Shown piece after piece: positions 60,305 through 64,000 of a stretch of 64,000 nt of DNA. The stretch is from Acholoe squamosa (lineage: Eukaryota > Annelida > Polychaeta > Phyllodocida > Polynoidae). Location: positions 45,650,166-45,714,165 of the forward strand of contig OX439044.1 in the NCBI GenBank assembly GCA_949317995.1, given 5' to 3'. The notes below the pieces were generated by a model. That model was not told the DNA's origin. It ran no database searches and saw nothing but the letters and a program-made list of their open reading frames with translations. The translations under genes were made by a program, and so were the position numbers. Position 1 is the stretch's first letter. Every line of letters starts with the position of its first letter.

Positions 60305-62867
60305 TTATAATCCGTCTTTCTTTGGCTTGCCATCCTGGCCATGACCCTTTTTGTGTCCACTGTCTTTCAGTGTCTCCTTGGCAATCTCTTTGAGGACCTG
60401 TTTATGATAAGCAATTCTCTGGTAGTGGTAGAAGACCAGAGCCTGTCTAGACATCTCCGAGGGCTGTAAAACAAGGAAAATAAAATGAACTGCAGTAGGT
60501 TCCTAGATTTATTCTAAAAATACTATCGGCCCCATACTGTATCAGTTCATTGCCTGCATCAAAAATAAATTCTAAAGGGCCAACATGTACAGATCGGCTG
60601 ACATTAATAGACGATACAATGATATCATCATTTTCATCCTAAACTTTGGGCTCTGGCCTTTCCAAGGCCACATGAAAAGTACTTTCTGAAAAGGTTATTC
60701 TGATTTACTTTGAAGAAAATGTCTCTGATTTTCAAATTTATTGCCGAAAAATAAAGCAGAAATTTATTCTGATTTTTAATTTTTTTTTTCCAGTTGGGTT
60801 ATAACTATTGATTTATCTATATTTTACGACTGCCACAAAAAGAAGTTCTTCATAACTTTGGGGCTGTATTTTCTTATTACATAATATATCATAAGAAATT
60901 GTCTAAAGTCTACTGTATACATAATGCACCTTGATAAATTTTGTCTCTATGTAAAGCCATTCACATAACCCTTCTTTTTATCTAGTCTGAAATAATGTTT
61001 TTTTTTTACAACCATGAACCAACCTGTTCTGGTATATTAAATGTATATAATTGCTTTGCATGAAAATTCGAGAAGAGTGAATTTTTATGTGGGTTAGTGG
61101 ATTGGGGCTCTTGACATAATTGTGACCAATTTCTTTGAGAAGTTAAAAAGAGAAAGAAAACTGTAATAAATGGTACAAGAGTAATTTTTTAAGATTTTAT
61201 CTTATTAGACAAACTAATTTCACATAAAATAAACTTACATTAAGAGGAGAGGGAGAACGACACCTCTCAGTAGGATTGGCTGTCCCCACGTCCCTGTTCC
61301 CATTGGTGGCTTGATCCTCACTGTCATCCTCTATGACGATCGCCTCATTGTCATCTTGGTCGGCCAGTTGGTTGTCCCTTTCTAATGCAGCATCTCTATC
61401 AGGTTCATGTTCAGTTACTGCTGCTTGACCATTGGCTCCCTCTCGTCCATCATCTTGATGTTGAACATGTTGCTCTTCTGGGTTGCCGTTACGATTCAGG
61501 TTCTCTCTCTCGACATTCGCCTGAAGCTCCTGATTTTGGGTCGGCACGTGTGGATTTTCCTGTTGATCTGGTTGACGTTCAGGGATGGCAGGAACTTCAG
61601 CGGCTTCGTCCTGGTTTCCTCCCTGGCCTATCGGGCGAACTCTGTTGGCCACTCTGTTTCCTGGAAACCACTCGTACTCAGGATGCCACGTCTCAACATG
61701 GGCTTTGATGTATTCTGTTAAATGAAAAATATTATTCATATTGATTACAACGTCGAAAAAAAAATTATTTATTATTTTTTAGCATTTGATGATAAGTCAA
61801 ACATATTCTCTTAAAAAAAACCTTGGCTACATTGTAAATTATTGCACATTTCATTATAAAATAATTTGAGGCCTAATTTCCCTGTAAAAACTAAGACAGA
61901 AATAAGTTAGCATGAGATAAATTATTTTGTGACATATGGTACTACATAAAAGCATCCCAGAAAGTAAATTAAATTGCTTAGTAATTTCTAGGACAGAAAT
62001 TATTTTGTTCTATCTTTTACGAGGTATAAGAATGCCAACTTCAAATTGTATTATGTTAAAGAACCTAATTCAACTATTATGCCACACGAAATAAATAGAT
62101 TGGTGTTTGGATTTCCCGCCAGTCTTTTTCAGAAAATAATATTTTATATTTTTTCAAAAAAATAACATGTCTATGGATCCTGGACGCCTAATTTTAAAGG
62201 GATTTTCTTTTTCTATCATGCAATGATAATATGATTGATAATACATCTACAGGAATAGCAGACCACTCTTTGTATAAGTATAAATATGGGGCAAAGCGGA
62301 AAAAAAAATAACCCTCCTCATTTTTCAGGGGGGTTAAATCCTGAAATACAGTTCATCTGAAGCTATGTCGGAATGATTTCAAGTTGACTTTTTTTTTCTA
62401 GATAAAAGTCATTTAAATACTCAATTTTATACTTTCCATCCTCTCTCATACCGAGAATCTAAGAACTATCCATGGGATATTTAAATTTCTGATTTTGGAC
62501 GACAATATATCTATACATATGAGAAAATTCAAAAGACCCCCCCCCTTTAAATGGTTAATTCATTTTCCTAATGGATTTGCACCGATCTCAGGGAAAATCC
62601 CTGTGAGCATCAAAACCTCGGACTTTCGCATTTCCGCGGAGATTTCACACCCTTATAATTATAATGTTCAGAATCCATAGACAATAATAATTTCAGAAGT
62701 TAATACTCACTGGGATATGAGAAGTAGCGACGGCAAACAGGACAATGCCTGGTGTTGTCGTTGTCACTATGGTGTTCACGGAAATGCCGATGGCACTCTC
62801 TGTTAGAATTGAATCGTTCTCCACATTTTATGCAGAACACACTGCTCTCTGGCTTCTTCTCTGCCAT
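60305..62867 (-). CDS. Two-finger C2H2 zinc-finger protein, 263 aa, three exons
   Basis: Exons 62867-62711, 61714-61239 and 60463-60305 sum to 792 nt, 264 codons with stop. Start context GTCGCCATGG is a strong Kozak. Splice sites are CCA/GTGAGT, taacag/AATAC, AAT/GTAAGT and ttacag/CCC. Finger 1: C-x2-C-x12-H-x4-H (CIKCGERFNSNRECHRHF). Finger 2 (CPVCRRYFSYPKYIKAHV...) is cut by intron 1 and only complete after splicing, which proves the junction. Residues about 75-210 are acidic and Q/N/E-rich, with AIVIEDDSED, a SUMO-interaction-like motif. The C-terminus has a helical stretch (ALVFYHYQRIAYHKQVLKEI) and a lysine-rich end. Probably a nucleic-acid or protein-binding nuclear protein; family not recognised. 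Confidence 0.88.
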
Positions 62868-64000
62868 GGCGACTGAAAGAGACGGGTACTATAGGAGAAT
62901 TGCTGTCGGCAACCTGAAACGGGAAAAGAAATAGAAATATAAAGTATGAATGTGTTTGATATGTTTAAGTTTACTCTTGAATTGAATCACATAATACAAC
63001 AGACTATTCTGCCTAGTCATCTACCCGATCCATTTTATTTTCCTCCCCCTTGTGCATTTGGAGAAATCAAACTTGCCATCAAACTTCACTAAAAAACATT
63101 TCAACATGATAATAAAAAAAAAAAAAGAAATAAAAAGCCAAAAAAAGTTTTCTGAATAGAATATCAATTCATTTTCCTTCATTTTGACAAAAGAAAGAAT
63201 TGCCTGATTTCTGGACGAATATAGCAACGGTAGTGAACCGTAATGTCCCGCGTATAAGGCGCACCCCAATTACAAGCCGCAAAAACAGTTCCATAAATTT
63301 ATATAAAAAATTGAAAATTCATAACTTTGATTCTACTGAAAGAATTTTCAAAATTAAAAAAAGATATTTTTAGTTTAGTCCACCCCGGACCCTCCTGTCC
63401 CCCCTTATGTACTATTTCGACCAATTGGGTATGTAAGATGAAAAAAGAAATGTCTTTGTGTCCGCCTTGTCGATCCAATTAGAACTAAAACCCCCAGTAT
63501 TATCAGAGATATTGCCATTCCCGCGCCATACCCCTTATGTGCATTTGGGCGCCATTTGGCACATACCCCTTACACTGATATAGGGCTTTCAAAACCTGAA
63601 AGAATTTTGTAAACATTCCTGTTAGAACCAGAGTTATAGAACAAAAAGCCCCCTTATTAAAATTGTAAACTTCATCGTCCCAAATCTTATAGAAATCTCT
63701 TCAAATTCCTACCTAAATTCTAAGAAATGGTTAGTTAGAGTCTAATAATATTTACTGGGGTAAAGTCTTTTGAGCACTATCCTTGTTCCATCAGCCTCTG
63801 TCGTTCCATTGAAATCTTTCTCAAGCATGGTAAATGCATCATGCCTATTGGAGCATCATGCCTACCCTCCAGGAGTATTTATCAACCGCGTATTGTGGCC
63901 ATGATGCTCCAATGAAGTGATGGCTAGCAGTCTTGCCGGAACTTTATTGGTGCATCATGCCAAACAAGGTTTTGATTGATTCATTCATGTTTTACAGCAC
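62868..64000. other. 5' flank of the zinc-finger gene
   Basis: AT-rich with no clear TATA box. GCGTATAAGGCGCACC (63252 on) is like the GCGTCTTATA words at about 56.33 kb and may be a degenerate transposon end. ATGATGCTCCAAT/GAGCATCATGCC words recur at 63.83-63.97 kb. Confidence 0.4.

Overview
The window looks like nuclear DNA of an animal, probably a marine invertebrate. It has spliced genes with GT-AG introns, non-LTR and Ty3/gypsy-like retroelements, tRNA-derived repeats, long (AT)n tracts and many fold-back (inverted-repeat) elements. I see no bacterial operons, rRNA genes or CRISPR array. I cannot fix the species; the repeat style would suit a mollusc or an invertebrate deuterostome.

Layout. 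1-4.7 kb is a minus-strand LINE. Its ORF2 (endonuclease plus reverse transcriptase) is open to the window edge. Its ORF1 carries a C-terminal NADAR domain after a coiled coil and an L1-ORF1-like RNA-binding region, and is interrupted by a 372-bp insertion with a 6-bp target duplication. 5-25 kb is a repeat graveyard: a decayed Ty3/gypsy pol (about 9.1-10.2 kb), a broken LINE RT (10.7-11.0 kb), a 47-bp tandem array, a composite tRNA-like insertion (12.3-13.1 kb), fold-backs (5.4, 14.5, 17.3, 18.0, 22.6, 24.15 kb), a LINE 3' end (21.8-22.3 kb) and a hAT-like MITE (24.4 kb). 25.84-31.88 kb is a young non-autonomous LTR element (1901-bp LTRs, one gag ORF, no pol). 32-53 kb is mostly fold-backs, hairpins, SINE-like units, a 2.3-kb TGCAA-rich array, a solo LTR, a triple CRE cluster and a candidate plus-strand first exon at 52.47 kb. 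53-64 kb is AT-rich with two minus-strand multi-exon genes: a three-exon 263-aa two-finger C2H2 protein, and a 5'-incomplete gene for an acidic and basic, disordered, probably nuclear protein. Both have SUMO-interaction-like motifs.

Two things stand out. First, an ADP-ribose/N-glycosidase type domain (NADAR) is built into a retrotransposon ORF1. Second, several unrelated fold-back families share one architecture: terminal inverted repeats enclosing recurrences of a family-specific short word (TTGCAATTT, CTGTGATTT, GTCAAC, CGCAATAAATCC, and more loosely GACATG), usually inverted between the two halves. A separate set of hairpins seems to share an apex but not a stem. All coordinates and frames were read by eye; no database search was run.
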